Of a DNA stretch of 64,000 bases, positions 61,301-64,000 are shown one piece after another; the stretch's first letter is position 1; every line of letters starts with the position of its first letter. Source of the DNA: Glandiceps talaboti (Eukaryota > Hemichordata > Enteropneusta > Spengelidae). The position numbers and the translations under genes were made by a program. Under the pieces are notes generated by a model. The model had not been told where the DNA came from. It searched no databases and saw only the letters and a list, made by a program, of their open reading frames with translations. The DNA lies in NCBI RefSeq assembly GCF_964340395.1, contig NC_135550.1, positions 28,643,176 to 28,707,175 on the forward strand. The letters run 5' to 3'.

Positions 61301-63815
61301 TTGTCATATTTTTTACAGTGTTTACATTGAATGGAGAGCCATTGACTGATGCGAGTGGGCATGAAACAGCCTTTGATAATATTAAGATTGGTGAAGGTAA
61401 AATTTGCTTTGTTGATAACACACTGTTGTCATTTTGTCTTGTATTATACCTTGGTACATTTGTACCTAGATAGTGTACCGGTAGTTTGGTTTATGATGTG
61501 TTGATGTGCTGATATTAAGGTTATCAGATCTACATTAATAAGTGATCACCAATAGTAATTAGATTCCAATGATTAAATAGACAATGCAATTGTATAAATA
61601 TTTAATTTATGTTATTAAATAAGATACTGAAAATGTTAAACCCTGTATTGGTGAACAAATTTTTCATCTTTATATGAATAAAAATTAATAAAATTCTGTG
61701 TGATTCTTCAACAGGTTTTGTACCAGCATGTACTCTTGCTACTGGACAGCAAGCAACACTTTATCTTGGCCAAGTAAGTCTAGTTGAGTTTGGTTTGTCA
61801 CTTTATCTTGGCCAAGTAAGTCTAGTTGAGTTTGGTTTGTCACTTTATCTTGGCCAAGTAAGTCTAGTTGAGTTTGGTTTGTCACTTTATCTTGGCCAAG
61901 TAAGTCTAGTTGAGTTTGGTTTGTCACTTTATCTTGGCCAAGTAAGTCTAGTTGAGTTTGGTTTGTCACTTTATCTTGGCCAAGTAAGTCTAGTTGAGTT
62001 TGGTTTGTCACTTTATCTTGGCCAAGTAAGTCTAGTTGAGTTTAGTTTGTCACTTTATCTTGGCCAAGTAAGTCTAGTTGAGTTTGGTTTGTCACTTTAT
62101 CTTGGCCAAGTAAGTCTAGTTGAGTTTGGTTTGTCACTTTATCTTGGCCAAGTAAGTCTAGTTGAGTTTGGTTTGTCATAGGAAGAGAGAAGTAAGAGAG
62201 AAAATAGATTTGACAAATGAGTTTCTATGGTTTCTATGAGCTTACATTAATTACATTAATTGTTATGATTAGTAATAATACACACTATGATTACAGACTT
62301 GGTTTAGGTAGGCAAATGCCAAATCAAGCCACAGAGTGTACTAGGCAGATAAGGCGAAGGAAGGTGAATGTCAGCGCCAAGTCAATGTTTGTTGACAGGC
62401 TAGGTAAAAAGGTGAATATGAAATCCAAGCCAATGTCTGTAGACAGGCTAGGTAAAAAGGTGAATGCCAAATCTAAGCCAATGTCTGTAGACAGGCTACC
62501 GTGTACCCTTACGAAAATATCCTATAGGATTCCAAATCAGTGACTGTAGTAGACAAGCTAGGTATAGGAAAGTGCCCATGCAGGCTATAGATTGCAGTCA
62601 TACTGGTTGGACACAAAATATCCATGCCTTCATAAACATCAGCGTAAGAAGGTCTTCTTATTTCTTTGTTCATAGGATCTCCATGCCCTCAAATATTTCA
62701 CCGTTTGTGGGTTACAAGAAGGTTATGAACCATTTTGTGTGTAAGTATTTCATTCATTTTCTTTTTCACTTGTCAATAATTCACCTGAACTGAGATGTTT
62801 TGTAACCATTCTCACCACTTTCACTGCCACATTTCTGTCTTTTAAACTTTTTCAGCAGCAACATTTTGACCTAGGACTTAGCTATCTGCCTACTACCGGT
62901 AATATGAAGGGTAGATTACAGATATTGATCCAGCCTTTAGTATGCTTGTTCAGAGATTCACAGCCATCCAGAATATTACAGCATCATTAACAAACACTTA
63001 CAGCTGTTATTGACATCATAACCACACTAATGGCACCATAGGACTACATTCATTGATGATCACTTCACCAACACTCAATATTTTTGAATGTCACTTTCTT
63101 GGCAACAACTAAGCTTCTGATCAATGCACGTCTAGTCAGTTTTCTATCTTTCTTTTTTTTTCTGTTTGCAATCTGCATGCTCTTTCCTCCGTTCTCCTAA
63201 CAGCTGTCCTGCTAATTCAATAGCACCAGGGTATGTGTATCTTCCTTTCTACAGTAGAGAATGCCTGTCGTAGTCTTATCTTTACTCGCAGTCTGGGTCT
63301 GGTTTCTTCGCAAGTTTGGAGCACACTCCTCACTAAAAATACTAAGAAGCTAGAGCATTTTTCTCACATATCCTAAATTGCGAGTGATGTAAATATTTTC
63401 TGCCAACGATAAAAAATATAATCTGGTATGTACTGAATAAGAATGTTGACTCACCTTCTCTCTTTTGTTTAATTGACGACTTTCCTTTTAGGGTCAATTA
63501 TGAGAAGTGATACATTTTGTATAATACAATTCACGTTTTATATTTGGACTATAATATAGTTTACTGTAAACTTTGTAGTGTACACAGTGATGACAGTATT
63601 GTTTAGTTTAGAGTATAGAAACGTAGCGTTGTAGTGGTTGCCTATACCTGACAGGGTATCACACACTGTGGTTACTATCATGACTTTGTATTAACCTTAC
63701 TCTATCTTAGGAATATGCAAAGAAACATGCCTATGTGGTATAGTCGAGAACAACCTGTGTTTAAATCAATTGTAACAAACCATGAATCACTAGAAGTGAC
63801 AAGGATACCTGCAGG
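5651..63815 (+). CDS. RyR: ryanodine receptor, exons 1-34 (5' part of the gene, partial)
   Basis: Ryanodine receptors are homotetrameric calcium-release channels of the endoplasmic or sarcoplasmic reticulum, used in excitation-contraction coupling. The 34 exons listed separately join into one open frame of 3,830 nt, about 1,276 residues. All are cytoplasmic; the channel pore lies beyond the window. Domain order: N-terminal IP3R/RyR trefoil (about residues 15-220, with GHRTLLYG and [20 protein letters not shown]), MIR (about 225-410), RIH (about 430-650), SPRY1 (about 660-830), RyR repeat 1 (about 870-965), RyR repeat 2 (about 975-1075), SPRY2 (about 1090-1220). All introns are GT-AG and phase-consistent. 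Intron 1 (25,977 nt) and intron 2 (7,107 nt) are long; many others are under 600 nt. No frameshift or internal stop appears. Invertebrates usually have one RyR gene, so the symbol RyR is used without a number. Confidence 0.97.
8097..8366. mobile_element. hAT-like MITE, about 270 bp
   Basis: The ends are inverted copies of CAGGGGTGAACAAATC: left at 8097-8112, right as GATTTGTTCACCCCTG ending at 8366. CAGGGG-type ends are typical of hAT elements. The interior repeats the words GGTCC and GGACCAG in both orientations. Flanks are CA-rich, so the expected 8-bp target duplication cannot be decided. There is no transposase frame. Confidence 0.7.
8367..8461. repeat. CA-rich compound microsatellite
   Basis: Interrupted (CA)n, (CAA)n and ATGCG units directly after the hAT-like MITE. 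The minus-strand frames with Cys-Val runs come from this repeat and are not genes. Confidence 0.9.
9405..9640. repeat. degenerate tandem repeat, unit about 60-70 bp
   Basis: The phrases CATTTGCATGTAGAGAAC and CATTG(T/A)AAACTATTGG return three to four times with small changes. It is an old, short minisatellite in intron 1. Confidence 0.75.
10327..10408. repeat. short tandem repeat, unit about 17 bp
   Basis: Variants of TTCAACTTGTTCCAC occur about five times in a row. Confidence 0.8.
12060..12155. repeat. tandem repeat, about 32 bp x3
   Basis: Three copies built on AATCATGTTTTCATTCTCA, with slight changes in the third. Confidence 0.85.
12341..13560. repeat. dispersed repeat family, copy A (about 1.2 kb)
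   Basis: It begins near TTAGCACAACTGAAC, has a GTCT microsatellite at about 12407-12470, then several paragraphs built on 'CAGATTGG(T/G)CTGAAATTT' and 'TGATATGCAAATTAG'-like words. A tandem part with units of about 115 bp follows, carrying CCTAGCAAC and GACCACACCCATAGCAACAG. It ends near ACAGGTGTGCTACAGCACC. Copy B at 23434-24838 has the same order of parts. No protein-coding frame was seen. Confidence 0.85.
17387..17545. repeat. tandem duplication, about 79 bp x2
   Basis: The two copies start with TAACAAGTGAAATTAGA at 17387 and 17466 and end with ATTACATCAAAAGCC plus a few bases. They differ at several sites. Confidence 0.85.
17675..17948. mobile_element. MITE-like element with terminal inverted repeats, about 274 bp
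   Basis: The left end CGCTATGGTTCTTCCCTATC matches the reverse complement of the right end, CGCTGTGGTTCATCCCTATC, with two mismatches. The interior is richer in CpG than the surrounding intron. No clear target duplication was found, so the superfamily is unknown. Confidence 0.55.
23434..24838. repeat. dispersed repeat family, copy B (about 1.4 kb)
   Basis: Same order of parts as copy A: TTTTTTTAGCACAACTGAAC start, (GTCT)n/(GT)n at about 23490-23528, repeated paragraphs, then a tandem array. The array (about 24075-24700) has five to six units of about 114 bp with TAGCAACCATGACCACGCCC and CATTCAAAAAATGTATG. The end reads TACAGTTGTGCTACAACGCC. The start TAGCACAACTG and the end CAGTTGTGCTA are inverted copies, so the family may be a large non-autonomous DNA element. 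Minus-strand frames here (24133-24519) are made only of the array. Confidence 0.85.
30712..30992. mobile_element. Tc1/mariner-like MITE, 281 bp
   Basis: The left end is GCCCCATCTACACG and the reverse complement of the right end is GCCCCGTCTACACG. TA lies on both sides (30710-30711 and 30993-30994), the target duplication of the Tc1/mariner superfamily. Inside are several further inverted and direct copies of TCCTACCTGAGGTAGGA-like words, so the single strand would fold extensively. There is no transposase frame. Confidence 0.75.
31691..31813 (+). CDS. RyR: RyR exon 2 (residues 22-62)
   Basis: Start of the N-terminal IP3R/RyR trefoil domain. It encodes GDKVSLMC, then [19 protein letters not shown], matching the family motif CLAAEGFGNRLCFLEPTSN. 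Acceptor ttttttacag, donor gtgggt at 31814, both phase 0. The vertebrate exon has the same borders. Confidence 0.96.
31814..38920 (+). other. RyR: RyR intron 2, 7,107 nt
   Basis: AT-rich sequence without a recognisable gene. It has a C run at 33537-33550 and low-complexity CCACC/CAGT repeats at 37831-38027. An isolated strong acceptor-like site occurs at 37119-37131 with no usable donor after it. Confidence 0.75.
37831..38027. repeat. CCA(T/C)CCACC low-complexity tract and (CAGT)n
   Basis: Pyrimidine-rich CCATCC/CCACCC words followed by about eight CAGT units at 37990-38022. They create Pro/Ser/His-rich open frames that are not genes. Confidence 0.85.
38921..39019 (+). CDS. RyR: RyR exon 3 (residues 63-95)
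   Basis: Trefoil domain: [20 protein letters not shown] followed by ALQEMV. The family motif is [15 protein letters not shown]. The end TSEGLEA joins exon 4 directly, without the longer linker of vertebrate RyRs. Acceptor tattttgcag, donor gtaagt at 39020, phase 0. Confidence 0.96.
39020..41813 (+). other. RyR: RyR intron 3, 2,794 nt
   Basis: Contains three microsatellites: (AGTAC)n at 39079-39113, (TCTG)n at 40220-40266 and (AATC)n at 40299-40374. Otherwise it is AT-rich and shows no further feature. Confidence 0.8.
40220..40374. repeat. (TCTG)n and (AATC)n microsatellite pair
   Basis: About 11 TCTG units at 40220-40266, then about 19 AATC units at 40299-40374. The Leu/Ser/Cys and Asn/Gln/Ser repeat frames here are by-products. 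Confidence 0.95.
41814..41885 (+). CDS. RyR: RyR exon 4 (residues 96-119)
   Basis: Encodes [20 protein letters not shown] and [19 protein letters not shown] is one of the best conserved stretches of the IP3R/RyR N-terminal trefoil. Acceptor ccatag, donor gtaagt at 41886, phase 0. Confidence 0.97.
42550..42566. repeat. G homopolymer, 17 bases
   Basis: Uninterrupted G run in intron 4 (41886-42749), which is otherwise plain. Confidence 0.9.
42750..42828 (+). CDS. RyR: RyR exon 5 (residues 120-145)
   Basis: Encodes [20 protein letters not shown] and LQEMSQ plus the first base of a Gly codon. [10 protein letters not shown] is a RyR trefoil hallmark. Acceptor gtgtgttag, donor gtaaga at 42829, phase 1. 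Confidence 0.96.
44423..44446 (+). other. RyR: candidate cassette microexon 5a, 24 nt
   Basis: A pyrimidine-rich tract (TTTTGTTCCCCCTACTGA) leads to an acceptor cag. After 24 bases comes a donor gtaaag at 44447. The flanking exons meet in phase 1 and 24 is a multiple of three, so inclusion keeps frame and inserts eight residues, GPGRVNMI, between LQEMSQ and GEACWW in the N-terminal trefoil. No stop arises. I know of no counterpart in vertebrate or fly RyR, so this is a prediction from splice-site form and phase only. Confidence 0.35.
45321..45690. repeat. dispersed repeat family, diverged partial copy C
   Basis: Shares with copies A and B the order: GTTTTAGCA, CATGGTAAAGCGTCTGT, a 'TTGGTGGGAT'-like paragraph and the end GCAGTTGTTCTATAACACC. 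It lacks the tandem part and is more diverged, so it is older or truncated. Confidence 0.6.
46059..46171 (+). CDS. RyR: RyR exon 6 (residues 146-183)
   Basis: Encodes [20 protein letters not shown] followed by [18 protein letters not shown]. It is almost identical to vertebrate and fly RyR, the most conserved exon of the N-terminal domain. Acceptor cccggtag, donor gtaagt at 46172, phase 0. Confidence 0.98.
46573..46690 (+). CDS. RyR: RyR exon 7 (residues 184-222)
   Basis: Encodes HLS, a divergent acidic/Pro stretch with CNDPPEPCK, then [16 protein letters not shown]. The ASF-x-QTLW core matches RyR (AAFQQTLWSVAPISSG). Acceptor gtcttcag, donor gtaaga at 46691, phase 1. Confidence 0.95.
46691..47720 (+). 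other. RyR: RyR intron 7, 1,030 nt
   Basis: Contains two C runs, 46812-46827 and 46982-46994, and nothing else noticed. Confidence 0.8.
47721..47820 (+). CDS. RyR: RyR exon 8 (residues 223-255)
   Basis: Encodes [20 protein letters not shown] and [32 protein letters not shown] is the RyR equivalent. Acceptor tgtatttcag, donor gtgtgt at 47821, phase 2; the split codon AG|T gives Ser. Confidence 0.96.
48760..48834 (+). CDS. RyR: RyR exon 9 (residues 256-280)
   Basis: Encodes [20 protein letters not shown] and LLKV. HARSLWRLE is the start of the MIR region in RyR and IP3R. Acceptor tatttacag, donor gtaagt at 48835, phase 2. Confidence 0.96.
49890..50575. repeat. 45/46-bp minisatellite, about 15 units
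   Basis: Units start with GTGTATATTGAACTC(T/C)CCAA and end with CTAA(A)CCAAATCA. Central units at 49981-50250 are nearly identical, while both edges are diverged, the usual pattern of an array that renews from the middle. Units are 45 bp, or 46 bp when an extra A is present, so no long reading frame can be kept. This is not CRISPR: there are no unique spacers. Confidence 0.95.
50625..50671. repeat. 33-bp hairpin flanked by 7-bp direct repeats
   Basis: CATAGACAGTGGAGGG (50632-50647), one A, then its exact reverse complement (50649-50664). ATTCAAC stands on both sides (50625-50631 and 50665-50671), which looks like a target-site duplication. Confidence 0.85.
50749..50807 (+). CDS. RyR: RyR exon 10 (residues 281-300)
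   Basis: Encodes [19 protein letters not shown] after the split Lys codon. The RyR motif is [20 protein letters not shown], in the MIR trefoil. Acceptor tattttag, donor gtgagt at 50808, phase 1. Confidence 0.96.
50993..51090 (+). CDS. RyR: RyR exon 11 (residues 301-333)
   Basis: MIR domain: [20 protein letters not shown], then AVFCLRQSK. It matches GKYLSL and the TAFTFRSSKEK region of RyR. Acceptor tttttatcccag, donor gtaaga at 51091, phase 0. Confidence 0.95.
51356..51475 (+). CDS. RyR: RyR exon 12 (residues 334-373)
   Basis: Encodes a charged loop ([17 protein letters not shown]), then [40 protein letters not shown] is the family equivalent. Acceptor ctaccag, donor gtatgt at 51476, phase 0. 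Confidence 0.96.
51733..51774 (+). CDS. RyR: RyR exon 13 (residues 374-387), 42 nt
   Basis: A short exon, [14 protein letters not shown], between the WLSYL and HMDDG motifs. It corresponds to the vertebrate SVDVKSVRMGSIQRK segment. Acceptor ttgttgttacag, donor gtaagg at 51775, phase 0. It is kept as constitutive because it aligns in length with other RyRs. Confidence 0.9.
52153..52274 (+). CDS. RyR: RyR exon 14 (residues 388-427)
   Basis: Encodes [20 protein letters not shown] and [28 protein letters not shown] and ES-x-ARVIR are RyR landmarks at the end of MIR and the start of the helical region. Donor gtcagt at 52275, phase 2. Confidence 0.97.
52725..52846 (+). CDS. RyR: RyR exon 15 (residues 428-468)
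   Basis: Start of the RIH domain: ALDSL, then [19 protein letters not shown]. It corresponds to SLSLQDLIGYFHPP in vertebrates. Donor gtaagt at 52847, phase 1. The following intron 15 carries a (CA)n tract. Confidence 0.95.
52948..53011. repeat. (CA)n microsatellite in intron 15
   Basis: Interrupted CA repeats with GCATGCACAC words. The Cys/Val-rich minus-strand frame here is an artefact of the repeat. Confidence 0.9.
53422..53486 (+). CDS. RyR: RyR exon 16 (residues 469-490), 65 nt
   Basis: Encodes [20 protein letters not shown] and EE, matching [21 protein letters not shown]. Acceptor accaattacag, donor gtaggt at 53487, phase 0. Confidence 0.97.
53984..54119 (+). CDS. RyR: RyR exon 17 (residues 491-535)
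   Basis: RIH domain: [13 protein letters not shown], a divergent loop, then [17 protein letters not shown]. The family has GMI-x-LVLECIDRL and SWKSILNSLYELL. Acceptor gtcttctacag, donor gtaagt at 54120, phase 1. Confidence 0.96.
54560..54661 (+). CDS. RyR: RyR exon 18 (residues 536-569)
   Basis: RIH domain: [20 protein letters not shown], then [14 protein letters not shown]. The family has NCAQF and LDWLISRLE. Acceptor ctctatcag, donor gtaagc at 54662, phase 1. The last 17 bases of the exon and 33 bases of intron are duplicated in tandem, giving a second identical donor at 54712. Use of that donor would run into TAA (54674-54676) after GKHFM. Confidence 0.95.
54645..54744 (+). repeat. 50-bp tandem duplication across the exon 18 donor
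   Basis: Copy 1 is 54645-54694 and copy 2 is 54695-54744. They differ at one base (G at 54675, C at 54725). Each holds the exon end CAGGCATCAACAG plus gtaagc. Confidence 0.95.
55021..55139 (+). CDS. RyR: RyR exon 19 (residues 570-609)
   Basis: RIH domain: [20 protein letters not shown], then [19 protein letters not shown]. The match to RyR (GILEVLHCVLVESPEAL, HIKSIISLLDKHGRN) is clear. Acceptor ttgttatcag; the donor gtttgt at 55140 is weaker than its neighbours. Phase 0. Confidence 0.97.
55369..55502 (+). CDS. RyR: RyR exon 20 (residues 610-653)
   Basis: RIH end: [20 protein letters not shown], then [20 protein letters not shown]. It corresponds to [20 protein letters not shown]. Acceptor tttgctag, donor gtgagt at 55503, phase 2. 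A decayed partial copy of this exon follows in intron 20. Confidence 0.97.
55514..55597 (+). pseudogene. decayed partial duplicate of RyR exon 20 in intron 20
   Basis: The stretch repeats exon bases from 55419 on: AGCCAATCAAA, TGTGATA-CCTACT, CCAAGTAGAGATAT and GATTGGTTGATGA recur in order, with substitutions and a 2-base gap. In the exon frame it soon meets TAG, and the position of the donor has changed to CACGTTTA. It is therefore a non-functional exon relic. Confidence 0.8.
55882..56120 (+). CDS. RyR: RyR exon 21 (residues 654-733), SPRY1
   Basis: Start of SPRY1: [32 protein letters not shown], then [31 protein letters not shown] and FGFDG are SPRY core motifs of RyR. Here the usual GGNGVGDD reads HSVAVGDD. 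Acceptor ctctctctctttag, donor gtacat at 56121, phase 1. Confidence 0.97.
56722..56914 (+). CDS. RyR: RyR exon 22 (residues 734-797), SPRY1
   Basis: SPRY1 second half: [20 protein letters not shown], then [20 protein letters not shown]. It corresponds to DVISCCLDLSAPSISFRING and FNIDGLFFPVVSFSAG. Acceptor tgtgtctgtag, donor gtaaat at 56915, phase 2. Confidence 0.97.
57423..57633 (+). CDS. RyR: RyR exon 23 (residues 798-868)
   Basis: End of SPRY1 and linker: [27 protein letters not shown], then [23 protein letters not shown] and FTPIPVDTSQ are the family equivalents. The insert [15 protein letters not shown] resembles the fly protein (CFYFGNLAKN-VLAGP). Acceptor cgtaacag, donor gtgagt at 57634, phase 0. 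Confidence 0.96.
57990..58094 (+). CDS. RyR: RyR exon 24 (residues 869-903), RyR repeat 1
   Basis: Encodes [20 protein letters not shown], then [25 protein letters not shown] and NKIELGWQYGP define RyR repeat 1. Acceptor gattgacag, donor gtaagt at 58095, phase 0. Confidence 0.97.
58297..58400 (+). CDS. RyR: RyR exon 25 (residues 904-937), RyR repeat 1
   Basis: Encodes [20 protein letters not shown], then TMAYETL. VRDD-x-K-x-HPCL and LPEQER are typical. Acceptor tgtttttag, donor gtaagt at 58401, phase 2. Confidence 0.97.
58599..58682 (+). CDS. RyR: RyR exon 26 (residues 938-965), RyR repeat 1 end
   Basis: Encodes [20 protein letters not shown] and RRLRLPM. TLLALGCHVGI and MKLP are the vertebrate counterparts. 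Acceptor tcttgtag, donor gtaagt at 58683, phase 2. Confidence 0.96.
59229..59388 (+). CDS. RyR: RyR exon 27 (residues 966-1019), RyR repeat 2
   Basis: Encodes [40 protein letters not shown] and [19 protein letters not shown] and RI-x-QGWTYG are diagnostic of RyR repeat 2. Acceptor tatttcag, donor gtgaga at 59389, phase 0. Confidence 0.98.
59676..59923 (+). CDS. RyR: RyR exon 28 (residues 1020-1101), repeat 2 to SPRY2
   Basis: Encodes [32 protein letters not shown], a Ser/Arg-rich linker ([19 protein letters not shown]), then [16 protein letters not shown]. The linker is variable in the family; RAEK-x-YAV-x-(A/S)GKW opens SPRY2. Acceptor catctttcag, donor gttagt at 59924, phase 2. Confidence 0.97.
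60043..60163 (+). CDS. RyR: RyR exon 29 (residues 1102-1142), SPRY2
   Basis: Encodes [20 protein letters not shown], then [26 protein letters not shown] and AFDG are SPRY2 landmarks. Acceptor ataattttcag, donor gtaagt at 60164, phase 0. Intron 28 before it is only 119 nt, the shortest seen. Confidence 0.97.
60732..60828 (+). CDS. RyR: RyR exon 30 (residues 1143-1174), SPRY2
   Basis: Encodes [20 protein letters not shown] and [33 protein letters not shown] and TM-MFTLNGE show the family. Acceptor tgtatttacag, donor gtaagt at 60829, phase 1. Confidence 0.97.
61319..61396 (+). CDS. RyR: RyR exon 31 (residues 1175-1200), SPRY2
   Basis: Encodes [20 protein letters not shown] and NIKIGE. It matches MFTLNGEILLDDSGSELAF. 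Acceptor ttttttacag, donor gtaaaa at 61397, phase 1. Upstream in intron 30 is a short (TTA)n run at 61265-61285. Confidence 0.97.
61715..61773 (+). CDS. RyR: RyR exon 32 (residues 1201-1220), SPRY2 end; shortest form
   Basis: Encodes [20 protein letters not shown], matching GFIPVCSLGVAQVGRMNFGK. Acceptor caacag. The first donor is gtaagt at 61774, phase 0. The last 15 exon bases belong to unit 1 of a ten-unit 42-bp array, so nine further identical donors follow, all in the same frame (gt at 61816, 61858, 61900, 61942, 61984, 62026, 62068, 62110 and 62152). Which donor is used cannot be seen; the first gives the family's usual length. Confidence 0.9.
61759..62178 (+). repeat. 42-bp tandem array of ten 5' splice sites, in frame
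   Basis: Exactly ten units of 42 bp, each starting CTTTATCTTGGCCAA then gtaagt. All appear identical except one base in unit 7 (G to A near 62044, Gly to Ser in the frame). The frame of exon 32 stays open through all units and stops at TAG 62179-62181. Each added unit would insert [14 protein letters not shown]. Confidence 0.97.
62364..62503 (+). repeat. 48-bp tandem repeat in intron 32, about 2.9 units
   Basis: Units start at 62364, 62412 and 62460, with GTGAAT, CCAAG(C/T)CAATGT and TTGACAGGCTAGGTAAAAAG-like words. The period is a multiple of three and one frame stays open across it (a VDRLGKKVN-x-KSKPMS motif). Confidence 0.9.
62676..62740 (+). CDS. RyR: RyR exon 33 (residues 1221-1241)
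   Basis: Encodes [20 protein letters not shown] and [24 protein letters not shown] is the family equivalent, which fixes the join to exon 32 without added repeat units. Acceptor ttgttcatag, donor gtaagt at 62741, phase 2. Confidence 0.97.
62741..63710 (+). other. RyR: RyR intron 33, 970 nt
   Basis: Contains a candidate in-frame microexon at 63204-63230; nothing else was noticed. Confidence 0.8.
63204..63230 (+). other. RyR: candidate cassette microexon 33a, 27 nt
   Basis: A long pyrimidine tract (CTTTCCTCCGTTCTCCTAA) leads to cag at 63201-63203, followed by 27 bases and a donor gtatgt at 63231. The phase on both sides is 2 and 27 is a multiple of three, so inclusion adds nine residues (CPANSIAPG) between EPFCV and NMQRN without a stop. 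Fly RyR reads EPFCVNM directly, so the exon would be optional. Evidence is splice-site form and phase only. Confidence 0.45.
63711..63815 (+). CDS. RyR: RyR exon 34 (residues 1242-1276), last exon in the window
   Basis: Encodes [20 protein letters not shown], then [12 protein letters not shown] and the first two bases of a Gly codon. HEHIEVTRIDG (vertebrate) and IDVTRIPGG (fly) are equivalents; this is the linker leading to SPRY3. Acceptor tctatcttag, donor gtaagt at 63816, phase 2. The rest of the gene lies to the right. Confidence 0.96.
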
Positions 63816-64000
63816 GTAAGTGTAGTCTGTCAACTCTATATGTGGATGATTGAAAACAAAGATCAACTCTATCAAATTTCATGAAGCGTCATAAATTGTG
63901 TAACTTTAACTTTTAGAATCTAAACTTTGTGTCCTGTGAAATCTTCCAGATGACATTAATCATGATAATTATTTTAATGTTTGATGTTGCATTTTCACTC
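63816..64000 (+). other. RyR: RyR intron 34, 5' part
   Basis: Intron sequence after the exon 34 donor, up to the window edge; no feature seen. Confidence 0.85.

Noticed and set aside
61739-62011. Minus-strand 90-codon repeat frame ([13 protein letters not shown] units)
   Set aside because: Antisense reading of the 42-bp array; openness follows from the repeat having no stop in that frame.
62522-62555. Possible 34-nt exon in intron 32 between TATCCTATAG and GTATAG
   Set aside because: Length is not a multiple of three, so it would break the RyR frame, and the donor is weak.

Overview
This is an AT-rich, intron-rich window from an invertebrate animal nuclear genome. It holds the last exon of one gene and the first quarter of a second, both on the + strand. 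The second gene is a ryanodine receptor (RyR), the intracellular calcium-release channel. Its exon structure resembles vertebrate RyRs, but it lacks the extra vertebrate segment before the GHRTLLYG motif, and some stretches look like the Drosophila protein (for example EPFCVNM and EVTRIPAG). Together these suggest a bilaterian invertebrate such as a hemichordate, other non-vertebrate deuterostome or lophotrochozoan. The sequence alone does not settle which.

Layout. 1-393: end of the last intron of NAA30. 394-531: last NAA30 exon (C-terminus of the NatC N-terminal acetyltransferase catalytic subunit), with poly(A) signals just after it. About 670-5650: intergenic DNA with microsatellites, a perfect 70-bp-arm inverted repeat and a Harbinger-like MITE. 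5651-63815: 34 coding exons of RyR, about 1,276 residues out of roughly 5,000 in the family; the gene runs off the right edge. Intron 1 is about 26 kb and intron 2 about 7 kb. From exon 3 the exons become denser, and most introns after exon 9 are 0.1-1 kb. Every exon junction was checked for GT-AG borders and phase, and the reading frame is continuous over all 34 exons.

Domain order in the RyR part: N-terminal IP3R/RyR beta-trefoil (exons 2-8), MIR trefoil (9-14), RIH helical domain (15-20), SPRY1 (21-23), RyR repeats 1 and 2 (24-28), SPRY2 (28-32), then the linker leading to SPRY3 (33-34).

Most interesting: exon 32 ends inside a 42-bp tandem array of exactly ten units. Each unit carries the exon end plus an identical strong 5' splice site, and every one of the ten donors is in frame, so donor choice could add 0 to 126 residues in steps of 14. 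Two other donor regions of the same gene also carry local duplications (exon 18 donor, 50 bp x2; exon 20, a decayed partial copy). Two candidate in-frame cassette microexons (24 nt in intron 5, 27 nt in intron 33) also stand out. The rest is intron sequence with MITE-like elements, a dispersed repeat family of 1.2-1.4 kb, and simple repeats. No nested gene, tRNA or rRNA was recognised.
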